Shown piece after piece: positions 42,600 to 53,198 of a stretch of DNA of 64,000 nt. The position numbers were made by a program, and so were the translations under genes. The DNA comes from Dietzia sp032248695. GTDB lineage: Bacteria > Actinomycetota > Actinomycetes > Mycobacteriales > Mycobacteriaceae. The DNA is taken from assembly GCF_032248695.1 (NCBI RefSeq), contig NZ_JAVHXC010000001.1:434001-498000 (forward strand), given 5' to 3'. The notes under the pieces are model-generated. The model did not search any database. It was not told where the DNA came from and saw nothing but the letters and a program-made list of their open reading frames with translations. How positions within the stretch are numbered: position 1 is the stretch's first letter; every line of letters begins with the position of its first letter.

Positions 42600-43406
42600 C
42601 TAGTGGTTCTCCGCGTGGAGCGCACTGTCGATGTAGACGGCGACCAGCAGCGCGAAGATGTAGGCCTGCAGGAAGATCACCAGCAGCTCGAAGAGCGTGA
42701 ACGCGACGGACAGCAGCGAGATGCCGGCGGACAGGACCGTCCAGCCATTGAGCTGCCAGAAGAAGAAGTTCGACGCGCTGAACAGCAGCACCAGGATCAG
42801 GTGCCCCGCGAGCATGTTCGCCATGAGTCGGATAGTGAGCGTGGCCGGGCGCAGGATGAACGTCGAGACGAGCTCGATCGGCACCACCAGCAGGTGCAGG
42901 GCGGGCGGCAGGTTGGGGATCACGACGCTCGCCTTGATGAAGCGACCGAAGCCGTAGCGCTTGGATCCCGCGTAGATGAAGGTGACGTAGCCCAGCAGTG
43001 CGAGCACCAGCGGGAAGCCGATCCGGGCGTTCGGGGAGATGTTCAACCCCGGGATGATGGCCGGGAGGTTCATCGCCACCACCGCGAAGAAGATCGTCGC
43101 GATGATCGGGAGGAAGCGGCGACCCTGCTCCTTACCGAGGATCTCCTCCGAGATGTGCACCCGGACGAAGTCGAGGCAGATCTCCGCGACGTTCTGGACG
43201 CCCCGCGGCACGAGCTTCGGGTTGCGCATCGCGATCACGAGGAACGCGAGGAGAACGACCGCCATGAGGAGGCGGACCAGCATGAGGCGGTCGAGGGTGA
43301 AGGCACCGCCGGCGAAGTCCGTCAACCACTGCTCGGCAGGGAAGAATTCCTTGTCGATGTTCGGGGGATGGAACTCGCCTTTGAAGGCCAGAAGCGTGGT
43401 ACTCAG
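42600..43406 (-). CDS. atpB: F1Fo ATP synthase subunit a, apparently with a CTG start
   Basis: The proton channel subunit of Fo. It has six or so membrane helices, the essential Arg in PATLTIRLMANMLAGH and the conserved C-terminal FLQAYIFALLVAVYI. The frame has no ATG or GTG and its first TTG (43325) has no Shine-Dalgarno and would remove 27 upstream codons that read as typical actinobacterial N-terminus (GEFHPPNIDKEFFP). The best start is CTG at 43406, with GGGGAG 6 nt upstream, giving 268 residues. A sequencing error or another rare start is the alternative. First gene of the atpBEFHAGDC order. Confidence 0.9.
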   Translation of the reverse strand: MSTTLLAFKGEFHPPNIDKEFFPAEQWLTDFAGGAFTLDRLMLVRLLMAVVLLAFLVIAMRNPKLVPRGVQNVAEICLDFVRVHISEEILGKEQGRRFLPIIATIFFAVVAMNLPAIIPGLNISPNARIGFPLVLALLGYVTFIYAGSKRYGFGRFIKASVVIPNLPPALHLLVVPIELVSTFILRPATLTIRLMANMLAGHLILVLLFSASNFFFWQLNGWTVLSAGISLLSVAFTLFELLVIFLQAYIFALLVAVYIDSALHAENH

Positions 43407-43551
43407 TGTGTTCTCCCCTGGTCGTGTCGGGCGACGGGCGCCCCAGCGCGTTCGGTATGAGCGGCCCGGAGTTCGCGGCCGGATCGGGTCAGCGCGCGAA
43501 CGTCGTCAGGCCACGTGGCAGCCCGGTGACGTGCTCGTCTCACCGTCGTAG

Positions 43552-43557
43552 AGAGTA
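43552..43557 (-). promoter_or_regulatory. Possible -10 for the atpBEFHAGDC operon
   Basis: TACTCT on the minus strand in the 188-bp gap between the atpI-like gene and atpB would give a leader of about 138 nt. No good -35 is seen. Read-through from the upstream genes is also possible. Confidence 0.3.
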
Positions 43558-43594
43558 ACACCCCGGTCTCGGCGCGTGTCGTCAGGGGGACCCG

Positions 43595-44041
43595 TCAGGG
43601 GACGGTCGGCTCGACGTAGGGCGTGCGCGCCTTGAGCACGGCCCAGGTCTCCCCCGCCAGGACCACGACGAGGGCGGCGATGATGGTCACCCCGAACGCG
43701 GTGTGGGAGTAGAAGTCGAACTGCGCGAGGCCCGCGACGACGCCCATCGCGACGAGGAGCTTGAGCAGCCACGTCCCGAGCAGGACCGCGGCCGTGGTCT
43801 GCGGCGCGGACCGGGCGGTGGCGATCACGGTGACGGCGGTGGTGAGCACGAACGCCCCGCCCACGCCGGCGCCCATGAGCGCGCCCCACAGCCCCGGCAG
43901 GCCGTCGACCAGGGCCCAGACGGCTCCGCTGATCACGGCGAGCGCGACGAGCGCGAGGGCGCCGATCCTGACCGCCTTCCGCAGTGCGGCGGTGTGGGGG
44001 CTCTCGGCGGGCTGATCGGCGGGTGCGGGCGTGTCGGTCAT
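43595..44041 (-). CDS. ATP synthase protein I-like membrane protein (Rv1303-like)
   Basis: A 148-residue membrane protein with four hydrophobic segments (ALALVALAVISGAVWAL, GALMGAGVGGAFVLTTAV, AAVLLGTWLLKLLVAMGVV and TIIAALVVVLAGETWAVL). It lies between wecA and atpB, the usual place of AtpI, which assists c-ring assembly in other bacteria. ATG 44041 is 10 bp after wecA. Confidence 0.8.
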   Translation of the reverse strand: MTDTPAPADQPAESPHTAALRKAVRIGALALVALAVISGAVWALVDGLPGLWGALMGAGVGGAFVLTTAVTVIATARSAPQTTAAVLLGTWLLKLLVAMGVVAGLAQFDFYSHTAFGVTIIAALVVVLAGETWAVLKARTPYVEPTVP

Positions 44042-44051
44042 GCCGTGCAGC

Positions 44052-45212
44052 CTAGTCGGCCGGGGTGTCTCCCCCTACGCGGTCCTCCGCGCGCGAACTC
44101 CGCAGCCGCGGGACCAGAGTCGCGGCCAGGACGGAGATGAGCCCGGCGGCGACCAGCGGGACGATGACCTCGGTGGGCAGCATCGTCGCGCCGACCGCGC
44201 CGAACGCGATCAGGGAGACCCACGCGTAGATCACCAGGGCCACCCGACGGTGCGAGTGCCCCAGGTCGAGCAGCCGGTGGTGCAGGTGCATCTTGTCGGG
44301 CGCGAAGGGGCTGCGTCCCGCCCCGACGCGCCGGATGACGGCCATCACGAGGTCCAGGACGGGGACGAACATCGCCGCGGCCACCACGATCACGGGCGAG
44401 AGCAGGACGATCATCTCCTGCGGGCCGTACAGGCTCTGCGAGATCTTGCCCGACGCGCTGGTCGACGCGGCGGCCAGCACGAGCCCGATGAGCATCGACC
44501 CGGAGTCGCCCATGAAGATGCGGGCGGGTTGGAAGTTGTGCGGCAGGAAGCCCAGGAGCGCTCCCGCGAGCACGGCGGTGACGAGCGCGGGCGGGTAGGC
44601 GCCGACGGTGCCACCCTGGTCGAGCATGATGCCCACGGAGAACACGCAGATGGCCAGCGCCGCGATCGCGCCCAGCCCGGCGGCGAGACCGTCGAGGCCG
44701 TCGACGAAGTTCATCGCGTTGACGATCGCCAACGTGAACACGACGGTGAGCAGCCCGGCCTGGAGCTGGTCCAGCACGAGGATGTTGCCGTCCCCGAACG
44801 GTAGGTACACCAACGTCCACGACACGCCCATCGCGACCAGGACCCCGGCGGCGGCGGCCTGGCCGGCGAGTTTGGTGACCGCCCCGAGTCCGAGGATGTC
44901 GTCGACGATCCCCACCAGGACGATCACGCCGCCGGCGATGATGGTGGCCTCGACGTCGGGCGCGAACGGCGGGAAGGCCCGGTTGAGGGCGGGCAGTTGG
45001 GCGGCGAGGTAGACGGCGACGAGCATCCCGGTGAAGATGCCCACCCCGCCGAGCCGCGGGGTGGGGACCACGTGGACGTCCCGTTCCCGGGGGTAGGCGA
45101 GGCCGCCGATGGCGGGGGCCACTCCCCTGACCAGGCCGGTCACGACGAAGGTGACGAGGCCGGCGGTGACCCCGATGAGCAGGAGCTCCCGGAACGGGAT
45201 CCCGATGCCCAC
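44052..45212 (-). CDS. wecA: Decaprenyl-phosphate GlcNAc-1-phosphate transferase (WecA/Rfe)
   Basis: Transfers GlcNAc-1-phosphate from UDP-GlcNAc to decaprenyl phosphate, the first step of the arabinogalactan linker in Mycobacteriales. It has 386 residues with about eleven membrane helices. Signatures are VGIVDDILG (Asp-Asp of the active site), NAMNFVDGLDGLAAG, ARIFMGDSGSMLIG and the cytoplasmic HLHHRLLDLGHSHRR loop. GTG 45212 lies 3 bp after sua5. As in M. tuberculosis rfe (Rv1302), it precedes the atp operon. Confidence 0.94.
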   Translation of the reverse strand: MGIGIPFRELLLIGVTAGLVTFVVTGLVRGVAPAIGGLAYPRERDVHVVPTPRLGGVGIFTGMLVAVYLAAQLPALNRAFPPFAPDVEATIIAGGVIVLVGIVDDILGLGAVTKLAGQAAAAGVLVAMGVSWTLVYLPFGDGNILVLDQLQAGLLTVVFTLAIVNAMNFVDGLDGLAAGLGAIAALAICVFSVGIMLDQGGTVGAYPPALVTAVLAGALLGFLPHNFQPARIFMGDSGSMLIGLVLAAASTSASGKISQSLYGPQEMIVLLSPVIVVAAAMFVPVLDLVMAVIRRVGAGRSPFAPDKMHLHHRLLDLGHSHRRVALVIYAWVSLIAFGAVGATMLPTEVIVPLVAAGLISVLAATLVPRLRSSRAEDRVGGDTPAD

Positions 45213-45215
45213 GGC

Positions 45216-45869
45216 TCAGCCGCGCAGTGCCGCGGGGTCCGTGCCGAGGACCTCGCCGACGCGCTCGGCGGTCACCGCGCCCTCCCGCACGATCCGCGGG
45301 GCGGCACCGGTGAGGTCCACGATGGTCGAGGGCGCGCCGATCGCGCAGGGACCGCCGTCGAGGTAGACGGCGACCGAGTCGCCGAGCTGCTCGCGTGCCT
45401 GGGCGACGGTGGTGGCCGGTGGCTGCCCCGAGACGTTGGCGCTGGACACGGCGAGCGGGCCGACCTCGCGGAGCAGCTCGATGGCCACGGGGTGCAGGGG
45501 CATGCGCAGCATGACGGTGCCGCTGGTGTGTCCGAGGTTCCAGTTCAACGAGGGCGCCTGGTGGACGATGAGGCTCAGGCCGCCGGGCCAGAACGCGCGG
45601 ATGAGGTCGCGGGCCGGGGCGGGGGTGCTCACGACGAGACCGTCGATGGTCTCCCAGGAGCCGACCAGCACGGGCACGGGCATGTCGGGGCCGCGGCGTT
45701 TGGCCGAGAGCAGCAGGGCGACGGCGTCGGGGTCGAAGGCGTCGGCGGCGATGCCGTACAGCGTGTCGGTGGGGGTGACGACCAGCCTGCCCGCGCGCAG
45801 GGCGCCGGCCGCGGAGCTGAGGCCGACCTCGCGGCCGGTGTCCTCGGTGCAGTCGTAGGTGATGGTCAC
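45216..45869 (-). CDS. L-threonylcarbamoyladenylate synthase
   Basis: Makes threonylcarbamoyl-AMP for t6A37 of ANN-reading tRNAs. It has 217 residues with the YrdC/Sua5 fold: VVTPTDTLYGIAADAFD, the Lys/Arg in LLSAKRRGPDMPVPVLV, MLRMPLHPVA and LAVSSANVSGQPPATT. It is of the short TsaC-type length, without the Sua5 C-terminal domain. GTG 45869 overlaps the prmC stop by 4 bp. Confidence 0.95.
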   Translation of the reverse strand: MTITYDCTEDTGREVGLSSAAGALRAGRLVVTPTDTLYGIAADAFDPDAVALLLSAKRRGPDMPVPVLVGSWETIDGLVVSTPAPARDLIRAFWPGGLSLIVHQAPSLNWNLGHTSGTVMLRMPLHPVAIELLREVGPLAVSSANVSGQPPATTVAQAREQLGDSVAVYLDGGPCAIGAPSTIVDLTGAAPRIVREGAVTAERVGEVLGTDPAALRG

Positions 45870-46858
45870 CGGGTGGTCCCCTTCCGGGCGTTCGTGACGA
45901 CCTCGTCGTCGTCGTGGGTGTCGCCGTGTCCGGCGCCGTCGTGGTCGCGGCGCGCACCGACGTGGTCGCGGGGCGCGTCGCCGCGCCTGGCGGTGACGAA
46001 CCGCGGTCGGTGGGCGAGGTCGGCGTGCTGTTCCACGGTACCGAACCCCCCGTGCGCGGAGACCACCGCGGCGACCGCGTCACCGGTGGTGTCGTCGTGC
46101 TCGACGGCGAGCACCCCACCCGGTGCCAGGAGGGTGGCGGCGAGGTCGACGAGGGGGACGACGACGACGAGGCCGTCCGCTCCCCCGAACAGCGCGGTGG
46201 CGGGCTCGTGCGCGAGGACGTCCGCGGGGAGCTCGTCGGTCATCGGGATGTACGGGGGGTTGGACACGACCGCCGCGACCCGGCCCCGGAGGTGTTCGAG
46301 AGTGCGGGCGTCGGTGGCGTCGGCGTGGTGGACGGTGATCGGGGTGTCGCCCGCCGCCGCGCGGTCCTCGGCGTTGCGACGCAGCCATCCCAGGGCCGGC
46401 TCGTGGAGCTCCACGGCGTGGACCTCCGCGTCGGGTCGCGCGTGGGCGATCTCCAACGCGATGGTCCCGCTACCGGCGCACAGGTCCACCACGATCGGCC
46501 CGGGACCCGTCCCGGCCGCGGGCAGGGCGGCCAGCGCCCACTCGACGAGCAGTTCGGTCTCCGGGCGGGGGATGAACACGCCGGGTCCCACGGCCAGGTC
46601 GAGCCGACCGGACGGCGCCCGCCCGAGCAGGTACTGCAGCGGCGTGCGGTCGTGCGTCCGCGCGGCGACGATGCGGTCCACCTCGAGAACCGACGCGGCG
46701 TCGAGGTCGTCGGCGACCATGAGCCGGCCCCGGTCGACCCCCAGGACGTGGGCGCAGATGAGCTGGGCCTCGACGTGTGCGGAGTCGACACCGGCCGCCC
46801 GGAGCCGCTGCGCCGCCGCTCGCACGACCGCGGACACCGCGGTCCGGTCGGGGGCCAT
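45866..46858 (-). CDS. prmC: Peptide chain release factor N(5)-glutamine methyltransferase
   Basis: Methylates the Gln of the GGQ motif in release factors. It has 330 residues: an N-terminal helical domain, then a SAM fold with VVDLCAGSGTIALEIAHA, and the diagnostic VSNPPYIPMTDEL, as well as FIPRPETELLVEW. The last ~35 residues form a His/Asp/Arg-rich tail (DGAGHGDTHDDDEVV) beyond the usual end. ATG 46858 lies 2 bp after prfA, whose product is its substrate. Confidence 0.93.
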   Translation of the reverse strand: MAPDRTAVSAVVRAAAQRLRAAGVDSAHVEAQLICAHVLGVDRGRLMVADDLDAASVLEVDRIVAARTHDRTPLQYLLGRAPSGRLDLAVGPGVFIPRPETELLVEWALAALPAAGTGPGPIVVDLCAGSGTIALEIAHARPDAEVHAVELHEPALGWLRRNAEDRAAAGDTPITVHHADATDARTLEHLRGRVAAVVSNPPYIPMTDELPADVLAHEPATALFGGADGLVVVVPLVDLAATLLAPGGVLAVEHDDTTGDAVAAVVSAHGGFGTVEQHADLAHRPRFVTARRGDAPRDHVGARRDHDGAGHGDTHDDDEVVTNARKGTTR

Positions 46859-46860
46859 GA

Positions 46861-47942
46861 TCAGGCCTGCTCCATGCGGCGACGGCGTTCCTCGGCGGCG
46901 AGGGCGTCGAGGACGGCGTCGAGGTCGCCGTCGAGAACGGCGTCGAGGTTGTGGGCCTTGAACCCCACCCGGTGGTCGGCGATCCGGTTCTCCGGGAAGT
47001 TGTAGGTCCGGATGCGCTCGGAACGGTCGACGGTACGGACCTGGCTCGCGCGACCCTCCGCGGCCTCGGCTCCCGCCGCCTCCTCGGCGGCGGCCTGGAG
47101 GCGCGCCGCGAGGACCTGGAGGGCGCGTTGCTTGTTCTGCAACTGACTGCGCTCGTTCTGACACGTGACGACGGTGCCGGTGGGCAGGTGGGTGATCCGC
47201 ACCGCGGAGTCGGTGGTGTTGACGCCCTGCCCGCCCTTGCCGGACGAACGGTAGACGTCGATCCGCAGATCCGACTCGTCGATCTCCACCGGGCCGACGT
47301 CCTCGGGCTCCGGGAACACGAGCACGCCGGCGGCCGACGTGTGCACGCGGCCCTGGGACTCGGTGACGGGCACGCGCTGGACGCGGTGCACGCCGCCCTC
47401 GAACTTGAGGCGGGACCAGACACCGTCCCGCGACGGCTGGCGGGAGCGGATGGAGAAGGACGCGTCCTTGTAGCCCCCCAGGTCCGACTCGGTGAGACCG
47501 AGCACCTCGACGGTCCAGCCGTGCTTCTCGGCGTACCGCGTGTACATCCGGGCCAGGTCCGCCGCGAACAGCGCGGACTCCTCGCCGCCCTCCCCCGACT
47601 TGATCTCCATGACCACGTCGTCGGCGTCGTGCGGGTCGCGCGGCGCGAGGAGGTCGGCCAACCGGGCCTCGAGTTCGGCGGCCTCGGCGTCCAGGCGGTC
47701 GGCCTCCTCAGCGAACGACGAGTCGTCCCCCGCGAGTTCGCGGGCCGCGGCCGCGTCGTCCCGGGTCGCCACGAGTGCCCGGTGACACTGCACGATCGGG
47801 GTCAGCTCGGCGAAGCGCTTGCCGACCCGACGGGCGGCGGCGGCGTCCTCGTGCAGCGACGGGTCGGACAGCTGCGCCTCGAGGCCGCCGTACTCGGACA
47901 GGACGTCGTCGATCGAGGACGGCGACCGCCCCGCGCCCTGGG

Positions 47943-47946
<4 letters not shown>
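46861..47946 (-). CDS. prfA: Peptide chain release factor 1
   Basis: Reads UAA and UAG stop codons. It has 361 residues. The stop-codon tripeptide PVT is in QRVPVTESQGR and the catalytic GGQ is in SSGKGGQGVNTTDSAVRI. GTG 47946 overlaps the rho stop by 4 bp (GTGA); the M. tuberculosis order rho-rpmE-prfA thus lacks rpmE here. Confidence 0.97.
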
Positions 47947-50128
<2,182 letters not shown>

Positions 50129-50132
<4 letters not shown>

Positions 50133-50251
50133 GGGGATCCTTTCTGGGCCCGGGGCCGGGGCGGTGGATGCCGCCTCGCATCGAGCAGGTGTCCGGGAAG
50201 CGGACTCGCCGTCCCGGGGTGGCCGTGTGAGGCCTTCCGCACCGACGTCAT
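50129..50251 (-). other. Candidate 40-codon leader ORF overlapping rho
   Basis: ATG 50251 opens a 40-residue frame rich in His, Arg and Pro whose TGA stop overlaps the rho GTG start by 4 bp. No strong Shine-Dalgarno precedes it, and its third-codon-position GC is lower than in neighbouring genes, so it may be chance. If real, it would couple rho translation to the leader. Confidence 0.25.
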
Positions 50252-50448
50252 GGCCGGGCACGGATCTTTCGTCTGAGGGGGATCCTCGCGAGGGGAGAAC
50301 TGCCCGCTGCCGGGGATCCCTGTGCGCCACTCGCCGATCGGCCGCTCCCACCGAGACCGACCCACGTGGCACCGACCTGCTGCGGTGGGTGTCGAGTGGG
50401 AAGACTGGGGATGCGGGGACGACCGGGCGCCCGTGGCTGAGGTCAAGC

Positions 50449-50454
50449 ATACTA
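50449..50454 (-). promoter_or_regulatory. -10 element for rho with a long leader
   Basis: TAGTAT on the minus strand would start transcription about 310 nt before the rho start codon. Long leaders are known for rho in other bacteria, where Rho represses itself. Confidence 0.4.
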
Positions 50455-50526
50455 CCCGCGCGCGGATCGCGTGCACGTCCCCTCGTGCGAGTCGCGACCG
50501 CCGCCGGGCGCCGGACCCGGGGGCGG

Positions 50527-50532
50527 TAACGT
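50527..50532 (+). promoter_or_regulatory. -10 element for the acyl-CoA synthetase gene
   Basis: TAACGT, giving a leader of about 28 nt that contains the GGAGGT Shine-Dalgarno (50557-50562). Confidence 0.45.
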
Positions 50533-50566
50533 ACACCACACCTGGGCACACGACGTGGAGGTGACC

Positions 50567-52228
50567 GTGTTCGGAACCATGGCGGACACACCACTGCTCG
50601 TGTCGCGGATCCTCGAGCACGCCGCGGAGCGACACGGTGGCACCACCGTGACCGGGTTCGTCGGCGACCTCGAACCGCGACCGGTCCGCTTCGACGTGGT
50701 CGCCTCCCGCGCCGCGGCCACCGCGAACGCCCTCGCCGGTCTCGACGTCCGCCCCGGCGACGTGGTGGGCATCCTCTCCGGCGCCCGCACGGAGGTCGTC
50801 GAGCTGATGTTCGCCCTCCCGGCCATGGGCGCCGTCGCGCTGCCCGTGAACGTCCTGCGCTCCGAGGACTTCATCGTGTCGGTCCTGCGGGAGAACCGGG
50901 TCGGCGTCATCCTGGTCGATCCCGAACTACTCCCGTCGGCACTCGGTGCCGCCGCACAGATCGAGACACTGCGACACCTCGTCATCGTCGCCCCCACCGT
51001 CCCCGCCACCCTCGACACCGGCGACCTCGGCGCCGAGGTCCACGCCCTCGAGGCCCTCCTCGACGGTCAACCCACCACCTACCCCTGGCCGGAACTCGAC
51101 GAGCGGTCCGCCGCGGCGATCTCCTACACCTCCGGCACCACCGGCGCCTCCAAGGCCGTCGCCTTCACCCACCGGTCCATCTGGCTGCACTCCATGCAGA
51201 TGTGCATGGCCGAGAGCGCCGCCCTGCGCAGCGGCGACACCGTACTCACCACCATCCCGATGTACCACGTCATGTCGTGGGGACTGCCCTACGCGGCGTT
51301 CATGTCCGGCGCCGGCGTCATCACCGCGCGACCCCGGCCGGGGCGGTACTGGAGCACCGGACGCGACATCGCCGAACTCCTCGCGACCTTCCGCCCCAAC
51401 AAGATGGCCACCACCCCCGCCACCCTGCAACGACTGTTGCGCCACCTGGAGAAACACCCCCAGCAGATCGGCCACCTGAGCGAGGTCCTCGTGGGCGGCT
51501 CCCCCGTCCCCGAGGCGCTGTTCGACGCGTTCGTCGACCGACACGGCGTCACCATCATGCAGGCCTACGGACTCACCGAGACCAGCCCCATCGCCAGCTT
51601 CGCCCGCCCCGACCCCCACTCGTCGGCCACCTACCGGCGCGCCCAGCAGCTGGGCCAGGGCCGCTTCCCCGCCGGCGTCCAGGCACGGCTCGTCGACGGC
51701 GACCGCATCCAGCCCAACGACGGGTGGTCCGTCGGCGAACTGCAACTCCGCGGACCGTGGGTCACCGCCGGGTACCTCGGCGACCGGGACCCCGACCGGT
51801 TCGTCGACGGATGGCTGCGCACCGGCGACGTCGCCAGCATCTCGCCCCGGGGCTACCTCGACGTGGTCGACCGCGTCGACGACATCATCGCCTCCGGGGG
51901 CGAACTCATCTCCACCGTCGAACTCGAACACGCCGTCCTGCTGGACGACCGGGTCGCGGACGCGGCCGTCGTCGGGGTGCCCGACGCCCGCTGGGGCGCA
52001 CGCCCACTCGTCCTGGTCCAGCTCAAGGCCGGGGTGACCGCGAGCGCCCGCTCCCTCTGGGAGGGACTCGACGGGCTCGTGGAGAACTGGAAACGGCCCG
52101 ACCACTGGGCGTTCGTCGACGGCATCCCGCAGACCACGGTCGGCAAGTTCGACAAGAAGCGCATCCGCGCCCAGCACGCGGCGGGAGACTACGACGTCAC
52201 GACCATCGCCCCGGGCACGGCCGACTGA
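50567..52228 (+). CDS. Acyl-CoA synthetase (AMP-forming), between thrB and rho
   Basis: A 553-residue adenylate-forming ligase. ISYTSGTTGASKAVAFTH is the P-loop-like motif, QAYGLTETSPIASF is the A5-type motif, GWLRTGDVASISPRGY follows, DDIIASGGELISTVELE is the hinge, and the catalytic Lys is in TTVGKFDKKRIR. Similar to medium/long-chain fatty acid CoA ligases; the substrate is unknown. GTG 50567 was chosen for GGAGGT 4 nt upstream; ATG 50579 is the alternative. It is alone on the plus strand inside a large minus-strand block, with GAA, CAA and GGA codons more frequent than in neighbours. The convergent thrB ends 7 bp away. Confidence 0.9.
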   Translation: MFGTMADTPLLVSRILEHAAERHGGTTVTGFVGDLEPRPVRFDVVASRAAATANALAGLDVRPGDVVGILSGARTEVVELMFALPAMGAVALPVNVLRSEDFIVSVLRENRVGVILVDPELLPSALGAAAQIETLRHLVIVAPTVPATLDTGDLGAEVHALEALLDGQPTTYPWPELDERSAAAISYTSGTTGASKAVAFTHRSIWLHSMQMCMAESAALRSGDTVLTTIPMYHVMSWGLPYAAFMSGAGVITARPRPGRYWSTGRDIAELLATFRPNKMATTPATLQRLLRHLEKHPQQIGHLSEVLVGGSPVPEALFDAFVDRHGVTIMQAYGLTETSPIASFARPDPHSSATYRRAQQLGQGRFPAGVQARLVDGDRIQPNDGWSVGELQLRGPWVTAGYLGDRDPDRFVDGWLRTGDVASISPRGYLDVVDRVDDIIASGGELISTVELEHAVLLDDRVADAAVVGVPDARWGARPLVLVQLKAGVTASARSLWEGLDGLVENWKRPDHWAFVDGIPQTTVGKFDKKRIRAQHAAGDYDVTTIAPGTAD

Positions 52229-52235
52229 CGCGGGC

Positions 52236-53198
52236 TCAGCCGGCGTCGACGACGCGCGCGCCGTCCGCGATGCCCAGGTCCAGCACCGTCCACCCCTGCC
52301 GCTCGGCCAGCTCCCGCAGATCCGCCGGCAGGGCGCCCGTGCCGAGCACCAGCACGGTCGGCCCCGCGCCCGAGACCGTCGCCGCCAACCCGCGATCCCT
52401 CAGCCGCGCGACCCACTCCGTGGTCCCCACCAGCGCCGGCGCACGATACGACTGGTGCAACCGGTCCTCGGTGGCGGCCAGCAGATGCTCCGGGTGTGAG
52501 GCCAGTGCGACCGACATCAGCGCCGCGCGGCTCGCGTTGAACGCCGCGTCCTCGTGCGGGACGCTCGCCGGCAGGAGACCGCGGGTCTGCGCGGTCGACG
52601 ACGTCTCGGACGGCACCAGCACGGTCGCCACGATCGACGGGTCGACCTCCATCCGCACCGCGCGGTAGCGGACGCCGTCACCGGAACGCTCCGTCCACGA
52701 CACCACGACGCCCCCGAGCACACTGGCCGCCGCGTTGTCCGGGTGCCCCTCGAACTCGCTCGCCAGCTGCACGAGGTGATCGGTGGACAACGCCCCGTCC
52801 ATCAACCCGTTCGCCGCGACCAGACCCCCGACCGCCGCGGAGGCGGACGAGCCCAGGCCACGCGAGTGCGGGATGGCGTTGCGGCACGCGATGCGCACGC
52901 CGGGTGCGCCGACACCGCCCGCCCGCAGTCCCGCCTCGACGGCCTTCGCCACCAGATGGGAGGCGTCCTCGGGCACCTCGCCCGCGCCCTCCCCCGACAC
53001 CTCGAGCTGCAGCCCCGCCTCGATGACGGTCACCGTGATGGTGTCGTACAACCCCAGGGCCACACCGAGCGCGTCGAAGCCGGGACCGAGATTCGCGCTC
53101 GACGCCGGGACCTCGACCGTCACGGTCTTCCCGACGGGCAGGATCCGCCCACCCGAGCTGCCGAAGACCTCCGGGCCCGGGCCGTCCACGTCGCTCAC
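52236..53198 (-). CDS. thrB: Homoserine kinase
   Basis: Phosphorylates homoserine for threonine synthesis. It has 320 residues. The GHMP ATP-binding motif is NAIPHSRGLGSSASAAVGGL; VEVPASSANLGPGFDALGVAL is the N-terminal signature and AATVSGAGPTVL the C-terminal one. GTG 53198 overlaps thrC by 4 bp. It is the last gene of argS-lysA-hom-thrC-thrB. Confidence 0.96.
   Translation of the reverse strand: MSDVDGPGPEVFGSSGGRILPVGKTVTVEVPASSANLGPGFDALGVALGLYDTITVTVIEAGLQLEVSGEGAGEVPEDASHLVAKAVEAGLRAGGVGAPGVRIACRNAIPHSRGLGSSASAAVGGLVAANGLMDGALSTDHLVQLASEFEGHPDNAAASVLGGVVVSWTERSGDGVRYRAVRMEVDPSIVATVLVPSETSSTAQTRGLLPASVPHEDAAFNASRAALMSVALASHPEHLLAATEDRLHQSYRAPALVGTTEWVARLRDRGLAATVSGAGPTVLVLGTGALPADLRELAERQGWTVLDLGIADGARVVDAG

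Larger units (their letters stand above)
50133..50566. other. 434-bp intergenic region between rho and the acyl-CoA synthetase gene
   Basis: Holds the predicted long rho leader, the weak leader ORF, and one promoter for each divergent gene. I see no tRNA, riboswitch consensus, inverted repeat or additional protein gene here. Confidence 0.6.

Noticed and set aside
43407..43594. Possible separate small gene or riboswitch upstream of atpB
   Set aside because: No frame with a start and Shine-Dalgarno was found, and the sequence shows no riboswitch consensus I recognise.
44038..46119. 693-codon minus-strand frame overlapping wecA, sua5 and prmC
   Set aside because: It is out of frame with those three genes, all of which have full family motifs and coupled starts.
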